Part shown: piece by piece, positions 35,202 through 45,848 of the stretch
How positions within the stretch are numbered: the first letter of the stretch is position 1
Layout of the letters: the number at the start of each line of letters is the position of its first letter
From: an uncultured Psychrobacter sp.
Lineage (GTDB): Bacteria; Pseudomonadota; Gammaproteobacteria; Pseudomonadales; Moraxellaceae
Assembly (NCBI RefSeq): GCF_947495825.1
Contig: NZ_CANMAH010000007.1
Location: 1 to 64,000, forward strand
Direction of reading: 5' to 3'
Length of the DNA stretch: 64,000 bases
Position numbers and translations under genes: made by a program
Notes under the pieces: model-generated
Databases searched by the model: none
What the model was told of the DNA's origin: nothing
What the model saw: the letters and a program-made list of their open reading frames with translations, nothing else

Positions 35202-35453
35202 ATGAAATTTGCTAAATCTATCGCGATGACTGCTATTGCAAGTTCAGCTTTAATTATGACTGGTTGTAATTCAACCGGTGGATATGGCGGATATAACAGC
35301 GGTATAAGTAATACTGCTAAAGGTGCAGCTGCAGGTGCTGCAGCGGGTGCTTTAATCAGAAGTGGCGGCGACAGTAAAGACATCGCTCGCGGCGCACTTG
35401 GTGGTGCTGCAGTTGGCGGTGCTGGTGCTTATATTCTCGAAAATAGCAGATAG
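35202..35453 (+). CDS. Small glycine-zipper lipoprotein
   Basis: An 83-aa lipoprotein with a lipoprotein signal peptide (MKFAKSIAMTAIASSALIMTGC; Cys22 is the predicted lipidated residue). The mature part is Gly/Tyr/Asn-rich and then shows a glycine zipper (GAAAGAAAGALI, later GALGGAAVGGAGAYILE), like OsmB/YmgG-type small outer-membrane lipoproteins that oligomerise in membranes. AGGTGA precedes the ATG. The next gene, a zinc protease, converges on it with a shared terminator. Role unknown; stress or envelope function is the family guess. Confidence 0.87.
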   Translation: MKFAKSIAMTAIASSALIMTGCNSTGGYGGYNSGISNTAKGAAAGAAAGALIRSGGDSKDIARGALGGAAVGGAGAYILENSR

Positions 35454-35548
35454 TAAATAAGCCATTATTGATTATAGCTATATTCATTTTATATTTTGAA
35501 CGTTTTTTATTTTAAATATATTTAATTATATAGTATGAATCAAAGCAA

Positions 35549-35582
35549 CAAAAAGCCTGCAATTGATCTTGCAGGCTTTTTA
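35549..35582. terminator. Bidirectional terminator
   Basis: AAAAGCCTGCAA / TTGCAGGCTTTT around TTGATC, with flanking A- and T-runs between two converging genes. Confidence 0.9.
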
Positions 35583-35624
35583 TTTTCTATTGTTAATTAT
35601 AAATATTCTTTATGACTTTATAGT

Positions 35625-36512
35625 TTATAAAGCGCCGCTAAATGTATCACATGATTGTACGTTACCACTCTCTAGACCTCGAGTGAACCATTGTACACGT
35701 TGTTGACTGGTCCCATGGGTAAAGCTATCTGGTGTCACTGCACGACCACTTGCACGCGCAAGACGATCATCACCGATTTGGCTTGCCGCGTTGATTGCTT
35801 CATCTATATCACCTGGCTCCAAAAATTGTACACGCTGTTGATTGCGCTGCGCCCAAACCCCTGCAAAGCAATCAGCTTGTAGCTCTTGTAATACAGACAA
35901 CTTATTAGCCTGCGTACGAGTTACTTGACGGCTGGCTTCATTGACTTGCTGAGTTATACCGAGCAACGTTTGTACATGATGCCCAACCTCATGAGAAATG
36001 ACATAAGCTTGTGCAAAATCACCAGCTCTGCCTTGATTTTCGATATCTCCTGAGCCCTGCTGATCCCTAGAGATACCGAGATTTTGACGCATTTCTGCAA
36101 AAAACGATGTATCTAAATAAATAGTCTGGTCGCCTGGGCAGTAAAAAGGACCTGTAGCAGCAGTAGCACTACCACAAGCTGAGCTTACTTGACCATTAAA
36201 AAGAATCAGTGAAGGCTCTTGGTAAGTTTGTCCACCTTCATTAAATATCTGATGCCATACCTCTTCTGTATCAGCCAATACTACTTTGACAAACTGTGTA
36301 TCGCGATCATCACCTGTAGCTGGCTCAGTTGAAGTACTAGTACCACCGCCTGTTATCACTTGTCCAGTTTGCAACGCTGTCATTGGATTTACGCCAAAGA
36401 CCAGCCATAAGATACCAGCTATAATGATACCGCCAATGCCCCCACCGATCATTTTTCCGCCGCCGCTGCTGGTACGAACGTTAGAACTGCCTCGCCTGCC
36501 TCGCCATTTCAT
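35625..36512 (-). CDS. ypfJ: Neutral zinc metallopeptidase (YpfJ type)
   Basis: A 295-aa predicted membrane-anchored zinc protease. N-terminus rich in Arg/Ser/Gly, one membrane helix (about 24-41, GGIGGIIIAGILWLVFGV), then the peptidase domain with HEVGHH (H174, E175, H178). Other family blocks: GPFYCPGDQTIYLDTSFF and LQADCFAGVWA, whose acidic residue probably supplies the third ligand. Length and layout match the YpfJ/KPN_02809 family; the substrate is unknown. The catalytic domain is likely periplasmic. Confidence 0.93.
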   Translation of the reverse strand: MKWRGRRGSSNVRTSSGGGKMIGGGIGGIIIAGILWLVFGVNPMTALQTGQVITGGGTSTSTEPATGDDRDTQFVKVVLADTEEVWHQIFNEGGQTYQEPSLILFNGQVSSACGSATAATGPFYCPGDQTIYLDTSFFAEMRQNLGISRDQQGSGDIENQGRAGDFAQAYVISHEVGHHVQTLLGITQQVNEASRQVTRTQANKLSVLQELQADCFAGVWAQRNQQRVQFLEPGDIDEAINAASQIGDDRLARASGRAVTPDSFTHGTSQQRVQWFTRGLESGNVQSCDTFSGAL

Positions 36513-37000
36513 AATATATCCTCTAAATTTATAATATATATTGTTGTAATCATAACTATCACTATTGTTAAGTCATAAAATATATTGCTATCAAACATAA
36601 TCTTCTAAACAACTCACAACAAGCTAGTTTTAATTCATGATTTGGATGTTATTGAAGATTTTTTCCTTTAATACGATTATTTTACTATTTCATTGGCTAT
36701 TATTTGAACAATTGCTTAATCAATACTTGTTATAACGATGATTCATTAAGTTTTTTGCACTTACTAAAACTCTTTACGGTTTCTTAACCTTAGTTACAAA
36801 AGCTATCTATTAGTTATAGATTATTCTGTGTTCCAATTGATTATACGGAAAACATTTTCGTAAGTTGTATTAAAAATTATATCGAAATGCCATTAACAAA
36901 GTTTCTTCACTATTTTATTGTTACTTAATTGTACATTCTCTTCTCATTTGAAAAGAAAACATATAGAATGCGTGAAAGCTGAGTAGCTGTACTTAGGACT
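36513..37000. other. Long AT-rich spacer
   Basis: About 490 bp between divergent genes. No ORF, tRNA or small-RNA signature that I recognise. It holds the promoters of the YpfJ-type gene and the acidic lipoprotein gene. Confidence 0.4.
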
Positions 37001-37033
37001 GGTTGACTTTCGAAATACTTCGAACGTTCAACC
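37001..37033. promoter_or_regulatory. Imperfect dyad in the leader of the acidic lipoprotein gene
   Basis: GGTTGA...TTCGAA (37001-37014) pairs with TTCGAA...TCAACC (37019-37033) around ATAC, with a small internal loop, 44 bp upstream of the start codon. It could be an operator or a leader hairpin. Confidence 0.4.
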
Positions 37034-37077
37034 CTTTGTTGTGGCTACTGCTCATTTTATTTTATGGAGATTATCTT

Positions 37078-37443
37078 ATGAAACTTAAATTACTTGCTCT
37101 TGCTGGTATCATGACTGCTTCTATGGGCCTAACTGCTTGCGATAGCAGCACAGAAAACGCTGCTGAAGATTTATCTGACGCACAAGAAGAAGTGCAAGAC
37201 GCACAAGAAGAGCTTAACGAAGCTGATGCTGAAGGCGAAGTTGTTCCTGCTGATGCTGAAGCTGCCGCTGCTGATGCTGAAGCTGACATCGCTGAAGCAC
37301 AAGCTGCAACTGCTACTGATGAGATGGACGCTGAAGTTCCTGTAGACGGTACTAGCACTAGCATGGACGTAGCTAGCGAAACTGATACTGCTGCTGTTGA
37401 TGCTGCTGATGAAGTTGTAGTTGTTGAAGAGCCAGCTCAGTAA
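37078..37443 (+). CDS. Acidic Ala/Glu/Asp-rich lipoprotein
   Basis: A 121-aa predicted lipoprotein: signal MKLKLLALAGIMTASMGLTAC with Cys21 as the lipidation site. The mature protein is almost wholly Ala, Glu, Asp, Val, Ser and Thr; residues 30-50 form heptad-like DAQEEVQDAQEEL repeats likely to be helical, and the rest is probably disordered. The start at 37078 has GGAG about 8 nt upstream; an in-frame start 25 codons earlier is rejected because it would bury the signal peptide. Function unknown. Confidence 0.88.
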   Translation: MKLKLLALAGIMTASMGLTACDSSTENAAEDLSDAQEEVQDAQEELNEADAEGEVVPADAEAAAADAEADIAEAQAATATDEMDAEVPVDGTSTSMDVASETDTAAVDAADEVVVVEEPAQ

Positions 37444-37475
37444 TTTTTGCTACTCATGTAATAGAATATATTAAT

Positions 37476-37506
37476 AAAAAAAGAGAGCCTATGCTCTCTT
37501 TTTTTG
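37476..37506 (+). terminator. Terminator of the acidic lipoprotein gene
   Basis: AAAAAAGAGAGC / GCTCTCTTTTTT around a 4-nt loop; the tail is a T-run. Confidence 0.9.
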
Positions 37507-37655
37507 TGCGTAATATTTAAATTTATTAGTAACCACTTACCATATTTAAAATTATTTTTTAAGAATATAAATATTTAACCTCTGATAAGGCCACCTAAGA
37601 GTGACCATCAACTCTTCTTAGTTATTATTCCTAAATCTAATCTTCAAACTGGTTA

Positions 37656-37955
37656 TTACTGATCAAATAATTGCTCTTCAACTCTTTGGCGGAATTTTTG
37701 CCCAGTTTTGAACGTTACCACACGGCGAGCAGATACCGCAACCGGCTCTCCTGTTTTAGGGTTACGTCCTGGACGACTATTTTTGTCTTTAAGCTCAAAA
37801 TTGCCAAAGCCTGAAAGCTTGACTTCTTTGCCTTCAATCAAACTATCTGATAACTCATCAAAAAAATTCTCAACCAAACAGCGCCCTTCTTGCCGCGTCA
37901 AGTTAAGATGATTCATCAAATGCTCGATCATGTCAGATTTAGTTAAGGTACTCAC
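37656..37955 (-). CDS. ihfA: Integration host factor subunit alpha
   Basis: A 99-aa DNA-bending HU/IHF-family protein. [25 protein letters not shown] covers the beta arm with the [10 protein letters not shown] signature and its intercalating proline; the N-terminal [10 protein letters not shown] and C-terminal [11 protein letters not shown] are IhfA-like. It follows pheT in the same direction with a 204-bp gap, the gene order known from E. coli, so it may be read both with pheST and from its own promoter. Confidence 0.97.
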   Translation of the reverse strand: MSTLTKSDMIEHLMNHLNLTRQEGRCLVENFFDELSDSLIEGKEVKLSGFGNFELKDKNSRPGRNPKTGEPVAVSARRVVTFKTGQKFRQRVEEQLFDQ

Positions 37956-38159
37956 AAGTACAACTCCTATGCTATGTCGAGATATCGGGTATCATGGTTT
38001 AGCGGTATGACTACTATATAAAGATAAGTGACTTACTGATTACAGCTGTAAAATAACCGAATCTTTAAATCAAGTTTAAGCATTATAAAGTATTTTTACT
38101 CAATTTTTAATAAATCTCGAAATAAATCTCTTTATTAATAGTCACTTAGCTAAATATAG

Positions 38160-40577
38160 TTAACTGTCGCGTAATTGCGCCCCATGCTGTTGAACCAATG
38201 ATTCAATAACTTTATCTGTGTTCGTTTTTACTACTTCGTCAGATAAAGTTTGATTATCATCTTGCCATACTAGGGCAAAGGCCAATGAGCGTTGTCCCAT
38301 CGGTACTTTGTCACCTTGATAAACATCAAATAACCATAGATCTGCCAGTAGCGTACCTGCGTTGGTACGTATCGTTGACTCTAGCGTTTGTACGCTGATG
38401 TCACTGTCTACCAAGATGGCAATATCGCGGCGCACTTGCGGAAACTTACTTGGCGTGGTGATGGTGTGCTGCTCACGAGCCAAGTCTAACAATGGCGCAA
38501 GCGATAACTGCGCCACCCAAGTTGTCGGCATATCTAACTGTTTGGCAGTGCTCGGATGCAGCTGACCCAACCAACCGACATAGATGTCGTCGATATAAAG
38601 CTTTGCGCTTTGACCTGGGTGCAAGAAGGCCAGCGCACTACGCTCGTAGCACACGCGCGCACGATCGATTTGGGCTGGAAGTAGCTGCTCGATATCATGC
38701 TTAAGATCATAAAAGTCTAAAGCACGGTTTTGATAGGCTTGCTCATCCCAAACATCACCAACTGCTACCAAAGCGATACTTGGGGTCTGTACCAAGTCGC
38801 TGATGCTTTGGCCGACAAAGCTAAGCCCCGTCTCAAAAAAACGTACGCGCGGCTGCTGACGGTTTAAGTTATATTGCACGCACGGCAACAAGCTTGAGAG
38901 CAAAGTACGGCGCATCACTGCCAGATCACTAGAGATAGGATTGGCCAAAGCCAACACCTCACCCAGCGCCTCATCATCAAGTAGTGTCTCAAGTTTGGCA
39001 TCACTAAAGCTAAAACTGATCGCTTCCATATAGCCATTATCGACCAGTGCAAGCTTCATCTCATGCGTCAAATCAGCCGTATCGTCATAATCCATACTGA
39101 CTTGCAAATGCGGTAGGACGCTTGGAATATTATCGTAACCATAGATACGAGCGATCTCTTCGATTAAGTCCTCGAGGATGCTCATATCAAAACGATACGA
39201 TGGCGGTGTACAGATCAGACTTTCCGCTTGCTGCTCTACCTCAAACCCTAACTGAGTTAGGATACGTACCATCACCGCCGGCTCAATATCGATACCGATG
39301 ACCTCACGGAATTTAGCGACAGGTAATGTAATAGGCGCACGAGTGGGCAGATGATCGCTGCTTTCTGCTTTTACTATTTGCCCTGCTTGAGAGCCCGTGA
39401 CACTGGTAATCAAATCAGTAGCACGCGCCAGTGCTAGCTCTGGTAATTCAAAGTCTACCCCACGCTCAAAACGTTGTGAGGCGTCGGTATGCAGGCCAAA
39501 ACGGCGCGCACGCGCCGCGATGGCGAGTGGATTAAAAAACGCACTCTCTAGCACGATATTGGTCGTGCTGTCGGTCACACTACTGCGCTTACCGCCCATG
39601 ATTCCGGCAAGCGCCAGCGCGCCTTCATCATCAGCAATGACCAACTCATCACCCGTTAGAGTAATGGTTTGATCATTGAGCAAAGTTAGGGTTTCTTTAG
39701 GCTGAGCCAAGCGCACCACGATATCACCCTTGATGGTATCGGCATCAAACGCATGTAGCGGCTGACCCAGCTCCATCAATACATAGTTGGTCACGTCCAC
39801 CAAAAAGTTATGCGAGCGTAGTCCTGACTGCACCAAGGCATCAGCCATCCATTTTGGCGTATCGATACTGCGATCGATATTGCTAATCGACTGCAACAAA
39901 TAACGCGGGCAAGCCTCCACCGCTTCTACGTTTACAGCAAAGCTTGCGCCGCTATCAGTTGCTAAGTCGTTGGTCGCAATTTTTGGTTGCTGCATCGGCA
40001 AGTCATTGATGACCGATATCTCGCGAGCGATACCGCGCACACTAAAGCAATCGCCGCGGTTTGGCGTGATAGAGATATCGAGTATTTGGTTGTCTAAACC
40101 TAAATAGTCACGGATATCTGTGCCAATCGGTGCATCCGCTGGCAGCTCAAGCAAGCCATCAATACTATCGACCAAATCAATCTCGGATGCGCCGCAAAGC
40201 ATACCGTTTGAGGCGACGCCGCGTAGTTTGCTTTTTTTGATTTTAAAGCCCGCTTTACCATTACGGGCGTCATCACTGGGTAGTACCGCACCAACAGTTG
40301 CCACAGGTGCTTTCATACCCACGCGGACATTTGGCGCACCGCAGACGATTTGTAGCGGCTCAGCATCACCGATATTGACCTGCGTGACGCGTAGTTTATC
40401 TGCATCAGGATGCGGCTCAACACTGACGACTTCACCGATGACTACACCGTGAAAGGCACGCGCAACTGCAAAACGATCATCAATCTCAAGCCCTGCCATG
40501 GTCAGCTGTTCGGCCAATTGCTCACTAGTATTATTGGGGTTTACCCATTGACGTAGCCACTGTTCGCTAATTTTCAT
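38160..40577 (-). CDS. pheT: Phenylalanyl-tRNA synthetase beta subunit
   Basis: An 805-aa subunit of the PheS2PheT2 enzyme. N-terminal EMAP/tRNA-binding domain (about 40-155, VVIGEVVSVEPHPDADKLRV), B3/B4 editing domain, B5 domain (RFEVIGIDIEP-type region), synthetase-like core, and the C-terminal ferredoxin-fold anticodon-binding domain (SKFPQVRRDIAILV onward). Length matches the family (E. coli 795). It follows pheS by 68 bp. Confidence 0.98.
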   Translation of the reverse strand: MKISEQWLRQWVNPNNTSEQLAEQLTMAGLEIDDRFAVARAFHGVVIGEVVSVEPHPDADKLRVTQVNIGDAEPLQIVCGAPNVRVGMKAPVATVGAVLPSDDARNGKAGFKIKKSKLRGVASNGMLCGASEIDLVDSIDGLLELPADAPIGTDIRDYLGLDNQILDISITPNRGDCFSVRGIAREISVINDLPMQQPKIATNDLATDSGASFAVNVEAVEACPRYLLQSISNIDRSIDTPKWMADALVQSGLRSHNFLVDVTNYVLMELGQPLHAFDADTIKGDIVVRLAQPKETLTLLNDQTITLTGDELVIADDEGALALAGIMGGKRSSVTDSTTNIVLESAFFNPLAIAARARRFGLHTDASQRFERGVDFELPELALARATDLITSVTGSQAGQIVKAESSDHLPTRAPITLPVAKFREVIGIDIEPAVMVRILTQLGFEVEQQAESLICTPPSYRFDMSILEDLIEEIARIYGYDNIPSVLPHLQVSMDYDDTADLTHEMKLALVDNGYMEAISFSFSDAKLETLLDDEALGEVLALANPISSDLAVMRRTLLSSLLPCVQYNLNRQQPRVRFFETGLSFVGQSISDLVQTPSIALVAVGDVWDEQAYQNRALDFYDLKHDIEQLLPAQIDRARVCYERSALAFLHPGQSAKLYIDDIYVGWLGQLHPSTAKQLDMPTTWVAQLSLAPLLDLAREQHTITTPSKFPQVRRDIAILVDSDISVQTLESTIRTNAGTLLADLWLFDVYQGDKVPMGQRSLAFALVWQDDNQTLSDEVVKTNTDKVIESLVQQHGAQLRDS

Positions 40578-40645
40578 AAATATCTCGGGTCAGAATTTTA
40601 TAATAAAGATTTTAGAATAAAGGTTGGCATCTCAATAACGACATG

Positions 40646-41791
<1,146 letters not shown>

Positions 41792-41853
41792 TCAATATAA
41801 GGGCTTGTGATATAAATGGCTTGAATATGTAGACAGCAGAAATATTTTAATAT

Positions 41854-41887
41854 AAAAAAAGCCACCGACCAGCGGTAGCTTTTATTA
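41854..41887 (-). terminator. Terminator or attenuator between rplT and pheS
   Basis: AAAGC-ACCG / CGGT-GCTTT with one mismatch and a 5-nt loop, followed on the minus strand by a T-run. It may simply end rpmI-rplT or attenuate read-through into pheST. Confidence 0.75.
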
Positions 41888-41967
41888 ATATCGTACTATT
41901 AATCAATATTAGTCCTATCCCTTTAGATCACTGCTTAAAAGCTGAGTACCTAAAGGACAGTTAATAT

Positions 41968-42324
41968 TTAGGCCAATTCCGCTTTTGCTTTTTCGACCAA
42001 TGCTGTAAAAGTCGCTGCATCATGCATAGCGATGTCAGCTAAGACGCGACGATCGATTGCGATGTTTGCTTTTTTCAAGCCATTGATAAAGCGGCTATAG
42101 CTTAAGCCATTGATGCGAGCACCAGCATTGATACGTGCGATCCAAAGACGACGGAAAGTACGTTTTTTGTTGCGACGGTCACGATAAGCATACTGACCAG
42201 CTTTGGTGACTGCTTGTACCGCTACGCGGTAAACACGTGAACGAGCACCGTAGTAGCCTTTTGCACGCTTTAAGATTTTTTTGTGACGGCGATTTGCCTG
42301 TACACCACGTTTTACACGGGCCAT
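41968..42324 (-). CDS. rplT: 50S ribosomal protein L20
   Basis: A 118-aa basic ribosomal protein binding 23S rRNA early in assembly. Start [20 protein letters not shown] and INRISYSRF-type segment (here [15 protein letters not shown]) are diagnostic; length equals E. coli L20. It follows rpmI by 113 bp in one transcription unit. In E. coli L20 represses rpmI-rplT translation; the leader here is too short to judge by eye. Confidence 0.98.
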   Translation of the reverse strand: MARVKRGVQANRRHKKILKRAKGYYGARSRVYRVAVQAVTKAGQYAYRDRRNKKRTFRRLWIARINAGARINGLSYSRFINGLKKANIAIDRRVLADIAMHDAATFTALVEKAKAELA

Positions 42325-42437
42325 AAATTACTCCAAGATTTTAATCATTATTAAACGAATCACGATGTCTTTAAATGGCAGACATCGTTATCAAATTGCA
42401 AAGTCAAATATTTAAGAAAACAGATGACAATAGGCGA

Positions 42438-42635
42438 TTAGATGTATGGGCACATACGACGAACTGCTGCTTCGTCAGACTTGTCTACCATCTTTAGACC
42501 GCGCAGTTGGCGGATACGTTTAGCTGATTTCTTGGTCAAGATATGGCTCTTGAAGGCTTGCTTACGCTTAAAGCCATTCGCTGTTCTTTTGAAGCGTTTT
42601 GCAGCGCCGCTTCTGGTTTTCATCTTAACTTTCAT
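42438..42635 (-). CDS. rpmI: 50S ribosomal protein L35
   Basis: A 65-aa basic protein: [18 protein letters not shown] at the start and [16 protein letters not shown] in the second half identify L35. I set the start at 42635; the frame is open 26 codons further upstream but the family starts here. infC, its usual upstream neighbour, is absent; a divergent thioesterase gene lies there instead. Confidence 0.97.
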   Translation of the reverse strand: MKVKMKTRSGAAKRFKRTANGFKRKQAFKSHILTKKSAKRIRQLRGLKMVDKSDEAAVRRMCPYI

Positions 42636-42746
42636 GATGAGTTGCCTCTTTGTCTTTGATAGAACCTGGTCGTCAAACAGTCGATAATAAATAGTGGCTT
42701 TAAAAACAACCACTAAACAACTATTTGCCTCGAGGTGGGAGGGGCT

Positions 42747-42776
42747 ATTTTAGCAGATGGTAGGCTGTTTTGCCAA
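42747..42776 (-). promoter_or_regulatory. Probable rpmI-rplT promoter
   Basis: On the minus strand TTGGCA (42771-42776), 18-nt spacer and TAAAAT (42747-42752), each 5 of 6 to consensus. Initiation near 42740 gives a leader of about 105 nt. Confidence 0.6.
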
Positions 42777-43050
42777 GTAAAGTTTTCAGATGGCCAAGTA
42801 ACCTCTTTTTTGTAAAGATTGTACTTTTTGGTACACACCAACCTTACGACGATAAGTGATCAGAACATCATAAAATGTCAGGCAGCGCTCTAAAAAATGG
42901 TCTTGAAATACCTAATTTTGTTCATAATTACAGCAGTTAGTAAAATAATACTACCGCTTATTCCTAATTTGATTGAATGTCCGTCTAAGCTATGTTTTAT
43001 TGATGACAATAGCGTCTCAGACGTTGTGAAAACTTATGTAGGAGATAACG
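42777..43050. other. Divergent spacer upstream of the thioesterase gene
   Basis: No gene seen. infC is not here. It should contain the thioesterase promoter; I see only weak candidates. Confidence 0.35.
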
Positions 43051-43494
43051 TTGATAGACCGTGAGTTAGAGTTTGATGATAGAGTATTTGTCTTTGAGAC
43101 AGTTATGCGTGTCCGTAACACAGAGATTGATGTTGGGCAGCTTCTGACGTTAGAATCTCTCATTGCATTATTGGCGGAAGCAAGGGCGAGGTTTCTGTAT
43201 TCTAAAGGTATCAAAGAGATCAACGCAGAATATCAAGGTTTGATTGTGAGCAATTTACAGCTGAACATTATTAGCCGCGTACGCGCTCGTGAAGAGCTAT
43301 TATTTGAAGTCGGTATAGAGCACATATCTGATAAGGATGGCGAGATGGCTATCAAGGTGACACGTATGTATGATGGTTCACTAGTAGCAAAAGCCCGCAA
43401 ATCTTTTGTTCAATATGATTATCGCTCCAATAGAAGTATATCATTTAATAATGATGTTAAAGAGGCGCTAAATCAATCACCATTTGAGCTATAA
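43051..43494 (+). CDS. Hotdog-fold acyl-CoA thioesterase
   Basis: A 147-aa protein resembling the 4-hydroxybenzoyl-CoA thioesterase type of hotdog fold (VRNTEIDVGQLLTLESLIALLAEARARFL, then GLIVSNLQLNIISRVRAREELLFEVGI). The usual catalytic Asp position falls in EIDVGQ. The start is a TTG with GGAG 8 nt upstream; no ATG in this frame would leave the N-terminal strand complete. Substrate unknown. It reads towards hisIE but an 80-bp gap separates them. Confidence 0.87.
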   Translation: MIDRELEFDDRVFVFETVMRVRNTEIDVGQLLTLESLIALLAEARARFLYSKGIKEINAEYQGLIVSNLQLNIISRVRAREELLFEVGIEHISDKDGEMAIKVTRMYDGSLVAKARKSFVQYDYRSNRSISFNNDVKEALNQSPFEL

Positions 43495-43573
43495 TGACGT
43501 CGATTACGTGGGATTTGTAACCCTTATGCTTGCCACTTCTCTATCAACCTAAACGTCTATAAGAAGATAGATT

Positions 43574-44413
43574 ATGACCACACCTAATTGGCTCACCTCT
43601 ATAAAATTTAATACTGATGGCCTGATTCCTGCAATCGCTCAAGATTACGATACAGGACGCATTTTAATGATGGCATGGATGAACGCTGAGTCCTTACAGC
43701 TCACGGCAAAAACGCAAACTGCAGTCTATTTTTCGCGCTCACGTAATCAGCTTTGGCACAAGGGTGAAACGTCAGGACATACTCAGCAGGTCCATGATAT
43801 TCGTTTGGATTGTGATGCTGACGTCATCGTGCTAAGTGTTACTCAAATTGGTGGTATCGCTTGTCATACTGGACGTGAGTCTTGTTTTTATCAGCGCTTA
43901 GACATGACAGGAGCAGAGCCCGTCTGGCAAACAGTCGATGCTGTACTAAAAGATCCTGCTGATATCTATCAATCGAAAGAAAACACTAGTAATAATATAA
44001 ACAATACTGTTCATAGAAATACTATTTCTGATGCTAACAGTTTATCAAGCCAAGCGGCTCAAAATGCAATATTGCCTCAGCTTGACCGTGTGTTGGCTGA
44101 ACGTAAACAGGCGTCAGCAGACAGCTCTTATGTAGCGAGTTTATATGCTCGCGGACTTAATAAAATACTTGAAAAAGTGGGTGAAGAGACGACTGAGAGT
44201 ATTATTGCTGCCAAAGACTTCGCTAATTGTGACAAGCTGACAGATGAAGCACAGTACAACGCTGCGCGGCATGAGCTCATTTATGAAGTGGCCGATGTGT
44301 GGTTTCATACGTTAGTAGGGTTGGCATGGTTTGATATTGAATCTGATGCTGTATTGAATGAGTTGGGACGTCGTTTTGGACTCTCAGGCATTGATGAGAA
44401 AGCGGCAAGATAG
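43574..44413 (+). CDS. hisIE: Bifunctional phosphoribosyl-AMP cyclohydrolase / phosphoribosyl-ATP pyrophosphatase
   Basis: A 279-aa fusion catalysing steps 2 and 3 of histidine synthesis. The HisI domain (about 8-120) shows [31 protein letters not shown] and the metal-binding DCDAD and [10 protein letters not shown]. The HisE domain (about 175-270) shows [15 protein letters not shown] and [13 protein letters not shown]. Between them is an unusual Asn/Ser-rich linker of about 45 residues. The rest of the his pathway is elsewhere. Linkage to tatABC downstream is common in proteobacteria. Confidence 0.96.
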   Translation: MTTPNWLTSIKFNTDGLIPAIAQDYDTGRILMMAWMNAESLQLTAKTQTAVYFSRSRNQLWHKGETSGHTQQVHDIRLDCDADVIVLSVTQIGGIACHTGRESCFYQRLDMTGAEPVWQTVDAVLKDPADIYQSKENTSNNINNTVHRNTISDANSLSSQAAQNAILPQLDRVLAERKQASADSSYVASLYARGLNKILEKVGEETTESIIAAKDFANCDKLTDEAQYNAARHELIYEVADVWFHTLVGLAWFDIESDAVLNELGRRFGLSGIDEKAAR

Positions 44414-44590
44414 CTGTAGATAAAATAAGCTTGTGTAATTATTGTTGTTTTCAACTTTTTATCGTCAGTGCGCGTTATAATGTATCTTTAATGACTTGCA
44501 TTTTATTTGGCAAAAACATTTTATTGTGCGGCTGATAGATGCAACGTAATACGATATATATTGGTCTCATCAAGACATAAGGATACCGTT

Positions 44591-44878
44591 ATGGGCAGTT
44601 TTTCCATTACCCATTGGCTAATTTTGTTGGTTGTAGTGGTTGTCGTATTTGGCACCTCTAAGCTTAGAAACGCTGGTAAAGATTTGGGCGGCGCAGTAAA
44701 AGGGTTTAAAGAAGCCGTCAAAGATGAAGAGACAGAACAGGCGCGTAAACGCCGTGTACTCGATCATGACGCCAGCTCAGATACACAGTCGACTACTTCA
44801 GTGAATTCTCAGACTGGTACTAAGGTTGATGATGTAGAAATCAGTCCTACTACTTCTAATGATAAACATAAAGTATGA
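44591..44878 (+). CDS. tatA: Sec-independent translocase protein TatA
   Basis: A 95-aa pore-forming Tat subunit: one N-terminal membrane helix ([14 protein letters not shown]), hinge [22 protein letters not shown] and a polar tail. The start at 44591 has AAGGA 7 nt upstream; the frame runs 28 codons further up without similarity. TatA is followed by tatB after 70 bp. Confidence 0.95.
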   Translation: MGSFSITHWLILLVVVVVVFGTSKLRNAGKDLGGAVKGFKEAVKDEETEQARKRRVLDHDASSDTQSTTSVNSQTGTKVDDVEISPTTSNDKHKV

Positions 44879-44948
44879 TGCACGTTATTTATAAGTTATT
44901 TATAAATAGTGTCGTTGCATCGTATGTTCATGACTATATTTGACAATT

Positions 44949-45848
44949 ATGTTTGATATTGGATTTTCCGAACTACTCTTGTTTGGTGTCATTGCCTTAA
45001 TCGTGTTGGGCCCTGAAAAGCTACCTCAGGCTGCGCGTACTGCTGGACAATGGTACGCTAAGCTGCGCCGTACCGTCTCGACCCTGCAGTCTGAAATCGA
45101 AGCTGAGCTTGACTTGGCTGAGACACGCAAACAAATGCAGGACGAGCTTGCCAAAATCCGTCAAACTGAAGCGGATATGAAACGCGAAATGGCAGAGTTG
45201 CGCGGTAGTATGCAAGAGTTTGAGTATTCGCAGCACCAGAGTATGGATGCTATAAAGAATCCAAACAATTATAATTCAAACGATGATTCGTTTGAAGACG
45301 ACTATGACGAAGCGATGATGAGTGAGTTAGAGGAAAAAGCATCTGGCTTGTCCTCAGATATGCCAGCTGACTTTGCTTATGATTATGAGCAAGATCGACT
45401 GGCAAAAGACCCATCTGCTGTCTTTGTACCTGATGCATATGATGACATTGACTCTGTTGATACAAACTTCGATCAGACTGCCAAAAATGCTAAAGAGCCC
45501 TTAGACGCTTCTAGTAGTATCCCGCAGCGCTTTATCACCAGACCATGGGAAAACATGTGGTTTCGTCTTAGTGATTATGATAAAGCCCGTCGTTTGCCTG
45601 CCCCGCCCTATCTGCCCAACTATGAAGCAGACAACCTGTTGCATGACGACTTTTCGCATTCGAGTTTTTCACATCATGATTTAGATGAAAAAATGGCACC
45701 TATTGATGAATACTGGGAGTCTGAATTTGATGAAGATGAGTTTGAGCAATCAGAAAAGTATTCATTACAAAACTCTTCTGCTCATAATACAGATCATGAC
45801 GATTCCACTACTCTCCCCTCGTTTACAAAACACGGGGCACCCAAATGA
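44949..45848 (+). CDS. tatB: Sec-independent translocase protein TatB with long acidic tail
   Basis: A 299-aa TatB. Residues 1-20 (MFDIGFSELLLFGVIALIVL) and the GPEKLPQAARTAG hinge are diagnostic; an amphipathic coiled coil runs to about residue 100. E. coli TatB is 171 aa, so the C-terminus is extended by over 120 residues, strongly acidic and rich in Asp, Ser, Tyr and His, with a less acidic island (WENMWFRLSDYDKARRLPAPP) near 200. An in-frame TTG at 44940 is an alternative start. The stop overlaps tatC by 4 bp (ATGA). Confidence 0.94.
   Translation: MFDIGFSELLLFGVIALIVLGPEKLPQAARTAGQWYAKLRRTVSTLQSEIEAELDLAETRKQMQDELAKIRQTEADMKREMAELRGSMQEFEYSQHQSMDAIKNPNNYNSNDDSFEDDYDEAMMSELEEKASGLSSDMPADFAYDYEQDRLAKDPSAVFVPDAYDDIDSVDTNFDQTAKNAKEPLDASSSIPQRFITRPWENMWFRLSDYDKARRLPAPPYLPNYEADNLLHDDFSHSSFSHHDLDEKMAPIDEYWESEFDEDEFEQSEKYSLQNSSAHNTDHDDSTTLPSFTKHGAPK

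Noticed and set aside
37071..37364. Minus-strand Ser/Ala-rich frame opposite the acidic lipoprotein gene
   Set aside because: A shadow of the GCT/GAA-rich codons; the plus-strand frame has a lipobox and a ribosome binding site.
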